From: Parietichytrium sp. I65-24A
Lineage: Eukaryota > Sar > Bigyra > Thraustochytrida > Thraustochytriidae
Reading direction: 5' to 3'
NCBI GenBank assembly: GCA_012862575.1
Contig: BLSF01000022.1
Location: 372,001-436,000, forward strand
DNA: 64,000 nt
Shown here: piece after piece, positions 17,857 through 28,450 of the stretch
How the letters are laid out: each line of letters starts with the position of its first letter
Position numbering within the stretch: position 1 is the first letter of the stretch
The notes under the pieces: generated by a model
Database searches by the model: none
Seen by the model: the letters and a program-made list of their open reading frames with translations, nothing else
Told to the model about the DNA's origin: nothing
Program-made: the position numbers and the translations under genes

Positions 17857-20800
17857 CTACCATCTGCCATGGTCAATCTTCTGATCATATTGTGGGTTCG
17901 AGGCATACATTGCACTCTCTGAAACGCCGGAGCTACCGACTTGGCCATTCTTGCGCTTCTGCTTGACGATGTAAGCTGCGAGCACAGCTGCACCAAGTAT
18001 TCCACCACCCACACCTGCAGCAATGGCAGCAGTGCTTGAGGAACCGCTGTCAGACTCGCTCGAGTCCGTGTCGTTAAGGCCAGGAGTGTATGGGGCAAGG
18101 GTCTCCGACGTACATGCAGTTGCGCAAATGTAGGTGTATGTGCCAGTACTGCCCCAGTCGCCAAGGCATGCCACGTTCTCGAAATCGCAGCAAGGAAGGT
18201 ACTCTCCAGTCGTGTATACGTCGTCGCCCTCAGCTGTACATGATTCCCGTACACCGCAAGAGGTCATGCAGCGATATGACATGACCGACGAGCCGTCGTA
18301 ATAGTCAAGGCAAGATTCGAGTCCAGAGCAGCAAGCGATCGGAGACCCAGAAGAGTAGACGTCTCCGTTCTCTGGAGTACAAGTGGTTTCGCCGCCGTCG
18401 TTGTCATCATCATCATCACCAGTATCGCCTCCACCGTTGCCGCCGCCATCGTACGCAGCGACTGGGGGCTGATCAGGATTTCCCTTGCAAGCGCCACGAC
18501 CATCTACGAGAGGACCATACTGGTAAATGTAGCGACGGTCATGCTTGGAATTCACAGAGCAAGCCTGCCCGTTGATAGTGAACTGGGCGTTGTCTGCAAC
18601 CCCAAAGCGATTGAAAAAGATAAACTCGCTAAACTCGACGGTCAAGGCATTCAGAGCGGAGCTTGTTGGGGCTGAAAAGCTGACAGTGTGGGAATCAACC
18701 TTGGCACCACTCTCTTCGACTGGAATCGCCGCGGAGTAGCCTTGCTTGTGTGTGTAACCTGAACCTGCCGCAATGTATCTCATTGCGTAGCTTGCACCAG
18801 TGCGGTCGTTGGTAATCGTACCGGTACCTTGGCTCGCGGCCCAGATCTGCAGGCGTCGAAGCGGCTTGCTGCATGTGATGCCGCCGTTGTACTTGGTTTG
18901 ACCGCTTGCCTCGCAGAAACCACTTCCGAGCAAATGGGTCTGCACAGATGACGCAACCCCCCTGATACCAGCTCCCAAAGAGTCATCCATCGTAGTGAAC
19001 ATTGGGCTTGTTGTGTCACCGTCGCTAAGACCAAATCTGATCCAAATGTCTCCTGTTACCCCAGAAAAGTCAGAATTGATAATCACGTATTCTGGAGCGC
19101 ACAGACCGCCGGTGCTGGCCACGTCGCAGTGCTGATTACTGCAGACCATTCCGCTCGTTGCCCTTCCGAAGAACTTGTTATTTTCAATCACGAAGGCTCC
19201 GAGACCGCCAGGCCCAGCGACTCCAGCAACCCCGGTCGTTGGAAAGTTCGCCAAGTCGGTGTAATAACCATAGGTACTATCTTTCAAGTGTGAGGTATGG
19301 CCATCGGCGAAGTTCTTGGTTGTCTTCCAGTAAAGATTGTGGTTGTTGTTCACCGAGTAGTGGCGCAGGTACTGCACATCCCCGAGGTCATACTGGCCAA
19401 CAAAGAGACTGTTCCAGTCGACGCTATCAGCGATGATACCAATTTGGCCATTGTCAGAGCCATCTGCCTTGAAAGGCTCGCACGAGCATGGGGCAAGAGG
19501 ATCGTCCTTGCAAGCAGAAAGATCAGTGACTAGGCCGTTGGTAGAGACGGAGCGGGACACTTGGCGCGGAAAGTTGCTGTCAGCATAAAAGTTGAAGCGC
19601 ATGTTATTGTGTCCTACGTTTCCGGAGTACGTCCCAAACGGCTGGTTCCGAGTGCAGACTTGACCCAAGGCATTGCCTTTGCCATAGCCAAAGGCCGTCA
19701 CGTGAGTGAAGAAGGCGTGGTTGTTGTTCACCATTCGGTTGTTGATGAAGTTGTTCGTCACAGAGAGAATCCAGATTCCAGATTGCTGAAGGTCATCACC
19801 CTGCTCATTGTCGGTTCCTCCAATTTTGCATGCTGTGCGAGATGCGCCATTGCTGTGGCAGATGTCGACGTTTTCACGAAAAGTGTTGTCCAACTCATTC
19901 CCATCTTCAACGTAGATTCCAGCACCGCGAACCGTGTAAAGAACGTTACGCTCTAGGTTGGTGTTGTGCGATCCATGCACAACTAATCCACGCTGGTAGC
20001 TGTCCTCAACCGCATTGCCTTTGAACAGGCAGCTCGGGCAGCTCTCCTTCAGGTGGAAATGCATGCAATATTTTCCAAGGGTGCCTTGTTGGCCGCATTT
20101 CTCAACGCGAGTGTAGCTCACCTCCATGTACCCACCTGGGCTGTGCGAGACAGTGTGGAGACCAATTCTGTTCGAGCCGGACAGAGTGAAGTCATCACCA
20201 GTAATAAGGACGTTGCGGCTGAGATTGATCACCTCTGCCTGAATCTTTCTATCTGGAACGCCAAGAAAGATTTGGTTTGTCGCTGCACTGAGGGTTACGG
20301 TGTTACCATTGACTGCAGTCAAAGTAAACACTTCTGGACCCTGGTACTCTGCATCAGGCCCTTCGTAGACTCTCTGGGTTGGGGCGATGACAATGCGATC
20401 GCCTACTGCCCAACCTCCAGTGGCGACGTTGTCCGTGAGAGTCAGGGTGTTGGCTCCCTGCGCTGCGGTTTGAGAGAGGAGGCTCCAAGTCCGAGACTTG
20501 GCGGACCCTTTAACGATAGCAATCGGGTTTTTGGAAGAATCAGAAGCATATGTGCCAAAAGCACGAATGCCGAGCATGTCATGAGTCGCCCCGTTATTCT
20601 TGATGTAAAGCGTCTGGGAGAAGCCGGCAGCTGTGCTCTGGTCTAGGTTGAAGTACCCATTATCTTCGACCACCAAAAATCCGGTGCGCAGAGTGAAAGA
20701 GGCTTCCACAAACTGACTTCCCCACTCGAGTTTTCCACGAACGAGCAGAGATTTGAGATCCACGTTCTCGTCGATGATGACATGCGCGCCAGCAGGAATG

Positions 20801-22458
20801 ACACAGTCACTATCCGTCGTGCAGCCATTGGCTGCCTTCCACTCGCTGAATTTGGACGCACCTGCAGGAATAGTAGCAAGGGTGCGACGGAGTCGGTCGA
20901 CTGGAGACTCTGTAAATTCTGGCACTTGAGGAGGTGGCACATAGTTGCGAGCAAGGTGTGCCTGATGAACTTTGCAGTCGTTGTAGCGAGATGGGCTATC
21001 TACGCGGCATTTGGCGTCAAGGCCATTGACTGTAACACGAGGCACGTTGACAGTGCTCGCTGGACGGTCGTGCACAAACCAGCTTGCAGGGACTGTGTGA
21101 AACACTAGAGTCTCGCTGTTGGAAGCGAAAGTTACCTCCGCAGAGACGCGGAAGACGTCTCCGTGGATGTAGTGCTTGAAGAAGATGGGAAACTCTGCAG
21201 CTTCACCCTTCTCCATGAACACAGGTCCAGCAGCTAGAGGGCTGTCGAGGTAGCAGTCCTCCTCGCTCATAACCTCTCCTCGTCCGCTGCAGTGCAGCGC
21301 AAACTGGTAGGAGCCAGAAGCAGGTGCGACAAAGCGGGTGTCGTGAGTGCTTGTTGCGACGAAAGTTCCTTCCTGAAAATCGTTGTGATTGTGAACAGCA
21401 GGGTTTGCAACAGGCCACTCCAGGTCGTTGCGAATGCGAGCGTATTCGGTGTCTGTGGCTCCCTCGCGAGTAATGAGCAAAGCGATTCCGTGGTCTTCAA
21501 CGGAGGCAAGGACCTCATCGATTTGAGAGGCCTCGCTCTCGGAGAGCACGGTGGGGCAACGTGCTACCAACTCGAGGTGGTGAGCGCGAAGAAGGGTACA
21601 GGCCTCGCCGTTCAGCTGGATCTTTGTTTCTTCAGGAGAACTGGAAAATCCAGTTCCCACAACTACAACCTCGTCCGTAAAGGTGTCGTGGACGACGCTG
21701 GTGATGGAAGGTCTCACAAGGATCATGTGCGCCTCGTCTTCAGAGGCGGACTTGGTGCCGTTGCAGTGGTAAGAGTGAAAATCGTGGAGATCAACCTTTC
21801 CATGAGCGCCGGTGCGGGTAATGTGCCCATCCATGATAACCTCTACAGGATGCGTACCAGCGACAGCCCCGCCAGGAACGCGGACGTGAAATTGGTGGAC
21901 ATTGGATCGCTTGAACATCCATGGATGGTCCTGGTTCGTCTCGGCGGCGCGGAATGGTGTACTGTGGTCGTCGATGTTGATCGCGTTCAGGCCGCCAACC
22001 TTCATCCGAATCTGAGAGTTCGCATGGCGAACCAAAGACCAGTGTGAGTCGTGCACGCTGGAGAGGTGAACAGTGTCTCCAGCAACGAGCTCAAGGCTGT
22101 CCTCGATAAGAGCAAATGCATTGTGCTCCTCGGTGGCATGCACGAAGCAATCTGAGCATGTCACGTTCTGCCCCTCCCCGTTGATAATGTACACTGGATA
22201 AGATCCAGGAACAAGTACAGGAGCGTGACAAGACACCCAGGTGCCATCTGCTCCAGTCGTGGTCACGTCCACAGGGCATTCTGTGCTGCCAATAAATACC
22301 TTGCTCCTCTGCAACCCGGATCCCAAAACGCGGAGGATGTGATGGCCATTGCTTCCGAAGTGGCTTGGGTACAGCCCATTCACGTTCGTGCCTTCAGCTG
22401 ACGCAGGGCTGAGAGCAGCGGCCCCGATGAGCAGGGACGCAGCTAGCTTGGAGATCAT
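17857..22458 (-). CDS. Fibrocystin-L-like G8/parallel beta-helix type I membrane protein
   Basis: A 1533-residue surface protein. The ATG at 22458 gives a clear signal peptide (MISKLAASLLIGAAALSPAS). Residues about 25-110 and again about 290-380 look like IPT/TIG beta-sandwiches (NGLYPSHFG..., RPSITSVVHDTF...). A G8 domain starts near 535 (CVIPAGAHVIIDENVDLKSL). A right-handed parallel beta-helix spans about 740-1010, with GTLGKYCMHFHL, QRGLVVHGSHN and GIYVEDGNELDN. This order resembles fibrocystin-L (PKHD1L1), TMEM2 and CEMIP of animals. After an Asp/Gly linker come two Cys-rich modules of about 45 residues, each with a CC pair. A membrane helix follows (AAIAAGVGGGILGAAVLAAYIV, near 1480) and then a short basic cytosolic tail. 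Role inferred: cell-surface adhesion or glycan binding. It shares the helix block with the protein at 53664-58580. Confidence 0.9.
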   Translation of the reverse strand: MISKLAASLLIGAAALSPASAEGTNVNGLYPSHFGSNGHHILRVLGSGLQRSKVFIGSTECPVDVTTTGADGTWVSCHAPVLVPGSYPVYIINGEGQNVTCSDCFVHATEEHNAFALIEDSLELVAGDTVHLSSVHDSHWSLVRHANSQIRMKVGGLNAINIDDHSTPFRAAETNQDHPWMFKRSNVHQFHVRVPGGAVAGTHPVEVIMDGHITRTGAHGKVDLHDFHSYHCNGTKSASEDEAHMILVRPSITSVVHDTFTDEVVVVGTGFSSSPEETKIQLNGEACTLLRAHHLELVARCPTVLSESEASQIDEVLASVEDHGIALLITREGATDTEYARIRNDLEWPVANPAVHNHNDFQEGTFVATSTHDTRFVAPASGSYQFALHCSGRGEVMSEEDCYLDSPLAAGPVFMEKGEAAEFPIFFKHYIHGDVFRVSAEVTFASNSETLVFHTVPASWFVHDRPASTVNVPRVTVNGLDAKCRVDSPSRYNDCKVHQAHLARNYVPPPQVPEFTESPVDRLRRTLATIPAGASKFSEWKAANGCTTDSDCVIPAGAHVIIDENVDLKSLLVRGKLEWGSQFVEASFTLRTGFLVVEDNGYFNLDQSTAAGFSQTLYIKNNGATHDMLGIRAFGTYASDSSKNPIAIVKGSAKSRTWSLLSQTAAQGANTLTLTDNVATGGWAVGDRIVIAPTQRVYEGPDAEYQGPEVFTLTAVNGNTVTLSAATNQIFLGVPDRKIQAEVINLSRNVLITGDDFTLSGSNRIGLHTVSHSPGGYMEVSYTRVEKCGQQGTLGKYCMHFHLKESCPSCLFKGNAVEDSYQRGLVVHGSHNTNLERNVLYTVRGAGIYVEDGNELDNTFRENVDICHSNGASRTACKIGGTDNEQGDDLQQSGIWILSVTNNFINNRMVNNNHAFFTHVTAFGYGKGNALGQVCTRNQPFGTYSGNVGHNNMRFNFYADSNFPRQVSRSVSTNGLVTDLSACKDDPLAPCSCEPFKADGSDNGQIGIIADSVDWNSLFVGQYDLGDVQYLRHYSVNNNHNLYWKTTKNFADGHTSHLKDSTYGYYTDLANFPTTGVAGVAGPGGLGAFVIENNKFFGRATSGMVCSNQHCDVASTGGLCAPEYVIINSDFSGVTGDIWIRFGLSDGDTTSPMFTTMDDSLGAGIRGVASSVQTHLLGSGFCEASGQTKYNGGITCSKPLRRLQIWAASQGTGTITNDRTGASYAMRYIAAGSGYTHKQGYSAAIPVEESGAKVDSHTVSFSAPTSSALNALTVEFSEFIFFNRFGVADNAQFTINGQACSVNSKHDRRYIYQYGPLVDGRGACKGNPDQPPVAAYDGGGNGGGDTGDDDDDNDGGETTCTPENGDVYSSGSPIACCSGLESCLDYYDGSSVMSYRCMTSCGVRESCTAEGDDVYTTGEYLPCCDFENVACLGDWGSTGTYTYICATACTSETLAPYTPGLNDTDSSESDSGSSSTAAIAAGVGGGILGAAVLAAYIVKQKRKNGQVGSSGVSESAMYASNPQYDQKIDHGRW

Positions 22459-23110
22459 TTTCCTCCGTTGTTTATCGAGAATTCTTTCAACTCTCGATAC
22501 TCTACCTGCAAGTTTGCGGTCTGCTCTCAATTGCCAGACATCGATCGGCACATCAAAGCACGTCACACTCCAAACAACATACAAAGCCACCCTCCCTACC
22601 CGTTTCCATACGCAGCCTTACTCCAGACGCTCCTTACGTCCCCCTCCCCCCCCAATCCATCCTGATCACAGTACTGGAAATACTGCAATGACATGGGCTT
22701 TACTAGTTCGAAGGAGTTCGGCCTCATTGTGCAAACATCGAGCTCGGTCGTTTCGAAAGCTTTTTTCTATACACATATATGGATACAAGGAAGGCAGGGC
22801 GGGTGATGTTGCGTGTGTCAAAAATTGGGTCCGAAGCTTTCGGAAAGTGCGCAATGGAGGTTGTAGCCCTGCAGCGCGGGGATATTTTATACGGGTACGA
22901 ATTCAAAGGCAAGACGCCATTCAGAATAATTAATTCATTTTTGAAATATCAAATAGAACGAGCTGAAAGAGGGAGAGGGGTGGAATGAATGTGCAACGGC
23001 GCTTTTTTGGTTTTTCTTAGAATAAGCTTAGCTCCTTCTGAATAGCGGCAAACAAAGAATTTCATGGATTTTGTTCTTAATTATGCTGGCACGGAACTTG
23101 CGCAAAACGC

Positions 23111-23112
<2 letters not shown>

Positions 23113-23141
<29 letters not shown>
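23113..23141. repeat. (GA)n microsatellite
   Basis: About 14 perfect GA units, directly next to the stop codon of the possible microprotein gene on the minus strand. Confidence 0.9.
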
Positions 23142-23142
<1 letters not shown>

Positions 23143-23143
<1 letters not shown>

Positions 23144-23313
23144 CATAATCCAATGGGGTTAGCCCTCGCTTTACTTGCAATCTCGCTGTGCTTGCGTCCA
23201 TAGTATGCCCCTGACTTGTCTTCTGTCGCTACTAGCTGGGCAGAGCTCTGTACTACAAACGCCAAAAGCACGCACGCCACAATCAGCACGGGTGCCAGAG
23301 GATATGCATTCAT
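23143..23313 (-). CDS. Possible 56-residue membrane microprotein
   Basis: A small ATG frame (start 23313). Residues 6-26 are strongly hydrophobic (LAPVLIVACVLLAFVVQSS) and the polar C-terminus reads EDKSGAYYGRKHSEIASK. It could be a signal peptide on a tiny secreted peptide, a single-span membrane microprotein, or the first exon of a longer gene. I do not recognise it. The uniform hydrophobic run and sensible codons argue for coding; the short length and adjacent microsatellite argue against. Confidence 0.35.
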
Positions 23314-26300
23314 TTCGATGTTGCACAATGCGTGCAACTTGAACCCCAGCTACCACTCCCGTACCGTACTTGGCACCCGTTAGCGATCCAACGCTGTGCT
23401 CCACTTCTTCGCATGACAACACCAAATGTGGTGTGCGCTATGCAAAGTCTGATGTAAGCTTATTCCCCAAGATGATAAAGACATCCGGGACGCCAGACCT
23501 GTTTTGAAAAGCCACGAGCCGTCCATAGAAGGCCTGATCCACATTCCTGCAACTCGGATTATTTTAATTTACTGATATATACTGTATAAAGCGATAACAG
23601 CAAGCTCTTCTTGATGGTCCAATCCAGTGGCGCCGGTCTTAGTAAGCTTCGAGTTGAGTTAGTTGGGTGTGCCAACCGCGCTCACGATGAGAGAGCAAGC
23701 TGGCGCACTTTCCCCCCTTTCCAGGTTGGGCTGAAAGTCCAGGATTCTGCATTCACTCTCAGACCGCTATCTGTGCGCCTAGTAAGTCATAAGACACCTC
23801 CGATGCTTCAAAGCCATTGTTCACGCATTCAGTGTTTTGGTTGTGTCAGTTCCTATTCCCAGCTCCTCGGAAGTGCACTTGCTTGCTCCAACAATTTCTT
23901 TATCTTCCTTGCTCTAGAGCTAGCAAATCCACGGGCGCACACCCTCGTGCAGGGTGTGTGCTTCCATAGTACTTGATAATGCACAGGTAGGACTCGTACA
24001 CACGGGAATTTTGGGCTCATTTTCGGTAATATGGACTGTTAGGGATAAGGATAGTGGTTGTATAAGAACCTGAGATTTTGGATGGATTTGGGAGAAATGA
24101 GCGCGCGTTCACTTTCGGATTTATAATTCTAGTGCAATTTTATTTGTTTTTTAAAACCTTCAGAGAGTGTGATCATTTGAAGCCAGTTGAGCAAGTCAGA
24201 CAAGTGAAAGAAAGATCGATAGAAAAACGATGATTTTGGCAGTGAGTTTTCATAGTCATACATAGCTTGCCTGTGGCTTCGTCGGCGGTGAGATAGCGCT
24301 GGTGAACGTGTTTGGGAGAGGCGAAAAGTGGTGCTGTGCCACTTTTCAAGCAAACCTTGGCTTAGACGCCGGTGTGCTTGGTTTTGAGATGCTCAATTCA
24401 TTGACACCTTCGGACTATCGTGCTCGTTGCTCCTCGCTGCTTGGCCGTGTGTTTTTATGAGTTTATTATGCTTATTTCTCTCATATTTCATCAGCGGCAG
24501 AGGGATTTCAAACATGCTTGATGGGCTGAAAAGTGACGATCCTTGGTACTGCGCCACTTTGGCGATCCAGGTCTGACCGCGCACGTGTTAGTATTTTTTT
24601 GTGCCGGTCGAGTGGAGTAGTCTTTGGTGATAAATGATTGAAGATCGAATAAAGACGGCGCGGCTTGGAACAGTCAAATGATGCCTGCGCCCATGCCACG
24701 GATGGATTGACGCTAAAGAGCCCGCGCTGCTTTTGGTTCGAGGGTTCCCATTGCTCGTTCCCATGTGCATTGCACATTGCACATTGTTGCTTCCATGGTT
24801 CCTTTCGATCACGATCAAATTCCAGTTCGATGAGCTGGAACAACGAGAACAACGAGAACAATGAGAACAAAACGACGTTCGGAAGAACTGGAAGAACTGG
24901 AAGAACCCACCCACATGTCATTGATCATCACTAGTTGTATTCTCTTTGCCTCGCAAACAATCGAATGTAAACTTCGAGCCCAACTAATTTCTGAAAACGA
25001 CTTTACTTGTGAGAACCCAACATCACTCACGTGGGATCTGTGGAAATGGTCCTATAATATAACACAACACTTCTTACTGCCTAAGTACTACTTCACACAC
25101 TATCTGCTAGCTAGGCGCCCAACGGAAATCGCAAACTTGGACTTTTTAGTTCAGCGCAAGGTTGCGTCTGGCTCTTTCCCAGATAGCGATAACTATAACA
25201 GGGGATTAACATAGAAGGTGCGAGAACGGACTAATACGCAAATTAGGTTGGGAGGAGGAGCACGATAAGTCTCACTTGAATTTCAACCGACTCGAGAAAA
25301 GGGCGAAAAATTTATTGCGAATCTTTCTTTACAGAGTGATGTTCTGTTCAGTGAATGAATCACAGTCAATTCAAAAGATTCATTCAAAAGAACAAAAAAA
25401 CAAAAATGTATTCTTCTCACTATCAACCAATGGTTCTTGGATTGTGAATTCACATGCCATTTAACTGAAAGATATCAACTGATGGGCTCTCGGAGCTGAC
25501 AGTAGTTGTGACCTGAATGGACCCGTCTGGTTCGCCCTTTCATTCATTTGTCCGATAGTCTTGACTTGGCACACTTCCGCTCCAGGCAAAAGAAGCGGGA
25601 ATGGGCAGCTGTCCATTTCATTTCGATCTCGCTATTTTCCTTCCCTCTTTGGCGTTAAAACGGAACCGGGAACTCCTGTGAGAACCCGCTGCGTGAATGT
25701 GAAAGCGCTAAATGGCGGAGAAATTGATTTTTCACTTGCTAATGTTTTGTAAACCATAGTCTGCAAAATAACGTGGAGAGCTTTGCGTCATGTCATCAAG
25801 TCTTTTAAATGACAACGAAACTAGGAAATGTTCAAGTTGTGAAACGTATGCCTCCAAAGGGACCGTGCCAGCTGTTGCATTGACCATTATCCTACACTCG
25901 ACTCTTTCAATCATCAATCAAGAGCTTTTTCAAAGTCCCGGCACTTCTATGTCTTGGTGCTGAGTACGGAGCACAGTGAAACGTTTGGTTTTCTTGTCCC
26001 ATCTCTGATCGCTAATCGCTTAACTTACGAGGAACGCGAACCAACGCGAACCAATCCGAGAACATCCGGGAATGCACAAGCGAAGGGCCAGTCAGTCCCA
26101 CCATCGTAACAGAAAATTAATTGAATTCATGTGCACAAGTGACTGGTTCCGTATTCATCTTGCAGAACAGAAGAAGAAGCCCCCGAGTTATAATTCAGAT
26201 AGAAATCCACTGCTGCAACATGCTGCAACGCTTGTGATCCAAACGAATAGAATCTTTCAACATCCAACATCAATCAATAATGAATGAATGAATAAAAATG

Positions 26301-26669
26301 AAGGAGAACTTTCCCACCTTCCCGTCCATACTCCAACTCAGAACAAACTACTACTGCACTCTCGTCTCTTCAGGGCCTCTGGCTTACCAACTCTTAACGC
26401 CTCGATTCTTAAGGTTAGCGATGGTGAACTGTAGCAAACCGGTCCAAGACTTTGCGAGCTGCGCTGAACTCTGCTCCCTCAAGCAAAAAGGATCAACTTT
26501 TTCATTTTTTTTTAATTTTGAGAACATTTGGGCAATGTTCAGTGTAAAAATGAACAAGCTCGAATAAACATATCTATCTTTCTATCTTTCTATTTCGATT
26601 GATTGTGTAAATTTAAAATCCGTCCAACTCGGCAGTTTACCACCGCGCGGCAAGATGGAGTCAAGGCGG

Positions 26670-26704
26670 AAGAAAGAAAGAAAGAAAGAAAGGAAGGAAG
26701 GAAG
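26670..26704. repeat. (AGAA)n/(GGAA)n repeat
   Basis: A purine-only tract of AGAA units grading into GGAA units. Confidence 0.85.
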
Positions 26705-27349
26705 GCGAGAATCAATTTCCTCGAGCGCTTCAGCTGGCGATGCTGTTTGATAATTGTGCCCAAAAGTTCAGCAGCGAGACAGCGTGCCGTTGGCTTGTGC
26801 TAGATGAATCGTGATGATCGTGATGATCATTATTGAGATAGTTCACTAGTTCACTAGTTCACTGCCCAGTCGATCGCGTGGTTGCTGGTTGTGCTGGTGT
26901 TGATGAGGCTTGCGAGATGCCACGCATTCGCCCACGCCGCTCACAACCACTGCAGCCCGCACGGAGCTCCTGTTCCGTGAGAGAGATGGGAGATGGGAAG
27001 GGTGGGAGCTTCCTTCCTTGGCTTCCAGCATCTCAACGCTGTTCCGCGACACGAAGTAGCAAAGAAAACCTGGAATTTAGAGAGAAGGTGGGGAATTAAC
27101 TGAATTCGTTCTGTAAACCAATGAGCTTTTTACCCTGATGTGTGGTAACGATGAAACTTGGCTCTTGACTCTTGGCGCATGGCAGCCGCTGACTGTTGCC
27201 CTCCAAGCGCGTAAGGTTGTCTCTCTCTCTGTGTGCGTGTGTGATTAGATTTCGGGATGTGTTTCATGCCAAGCTGCCCCGTGCTACGCGCTAGTAAATT
27301 TTCTGAATCGTGAAGAGAGTCATAGTGTCATGATTTGCATTGCATTGCT

Positions 27350-27350
27350 T

Positions 27351-27398
<48 letters not shown>

Positions 27399-27400
27399 TC
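27350..27400. repeat. Compound (TC)n-(TTTC)n repeat
   Basis: About ten TC units run directly into about eight TTTC units; the opposite strand is purine-only. Confidence 0.9.
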
Positions 27401-28450
27401 AACGACGCTCAGCGCAGAGCACGAGATCGTGACAGCCAGGTGTATCCCTGACCCATCACACAGTTGTCCGGAGCTCAAGTTGTCTTTGTGCAGTCGCTGG
27501 CAACGACTCTTTATAAGCTCTGCATTCTATTCTACGGCGCTGGGGCTCACCTCTTTGTACGTTGGGCTGACTGTGAAAACCCTTGGAGACTCGAGAGACT
27601 AACCGCAGTGCACATAGGGGGCGTCCTAGCGACGGCTCTGGAGAGATGTTGTCCACAGTTAAAAGCCTAAAAGTCTAAAAGCCTGAAGGGCCAGATGGAC
27701 CTGATGGACCGAGCTGCAAGCAAGCCCGAAACTCTGGACGTTGTCCTGTGATCGTTCACAACTGCTTTGGCCACAGAAAGCGACCAGCGGTGATTAGAGC
27801 GCAAGAGCGTTTGATTGGCTGACTCAGTTGGCACTTCCAGCACTAAAAGCGTCGTTGGGTCTCTACGCGTGATACCGAGACACCCAATTTCGCTGCGAGC
27901 TCTGCTGTTGCTGGATCAGCCGATTCACATTCCAACCAGACGCAGAGACAATTACATATCTCGCGCGGACAAGCGCCACAGTCGAGAGAGCCCACTTCCG
28001 CTTGGGCATTTGACCATCCATCCGTTCGCGCGTGTGTATGTGTGCGTGACTTGGCCAACCAACTCCAAGGCGCCAACTCTACCTCGCTCCTTATCTCGGC
28101 CTAAATCCCGTCGACTAGGACGACTTTACATCCGTAAACGAGGCCTAGCTGCTGGTTTACACATTCTTGGAATTGACGACGCGAAGGCGGTCAGTTTTGG
28201 GATTCGTTTCGGGACTCCACATTCATTCGTCCTTTGTCCTTTGTCCTGAGAAAAAGGTAATCAAGATTGAGAACGCGAAGGCAGCGAGACGGCGGCCTGT
28301 GTGTATGCATACAGGGCTTGTGAAGTACCGGTACTCAGTTCAGAGGGCGGTGAGCCCATTGGACAGGACCAGAACTGGAGAGAAGCAACAAGGAAATTAG
28401 TAGATTTAACGAAGGCGAGCAGTTGGCCTGCAGAGGCAGCCAATTAGCTA

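Larger units (their letters stand above)
22459..28450. other. 6-kb gene-poor interval
   Basis: The longest stretch without a convincing large gene; it separates two divergently transcribed genes. It holds one possible 56-codon membrane microprotein (23143-23313), a (GA)n tract (23113-23141), AGAA/GGAA repeats (about 26670-26704), a TC/TTTC compound repeat (about 27350-27400) and short repeats of GAACAA and GGAAGAACT type near 24838-24907. Frames of 100-145 codons (23611-23976, 24861-25214, 27815-28249) show no domain and unconvincing composition. Confidence 0.55.

Noticed and set aside
21292-22047. 251-codon plus-strand frame
   Set aside because: Antisense shadow of the first G8 protein, which has a signal peptide and known domains on the other strand.
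23611-23976. 121-codon plus-strand frame in the gene-poor interval
   Set aside because: No domain, signal or repeat in the product, and mixed codon choice unlike the clear genes nearby.
27815-28249. 144-codon plus-strand frame before the Myb-like gene
   Set aside because: It looks like chance open sequence, rich in Arg and Ser with no conserved pattern, and probably lies in the promoter or 5' UTR of the Myb-like gene.
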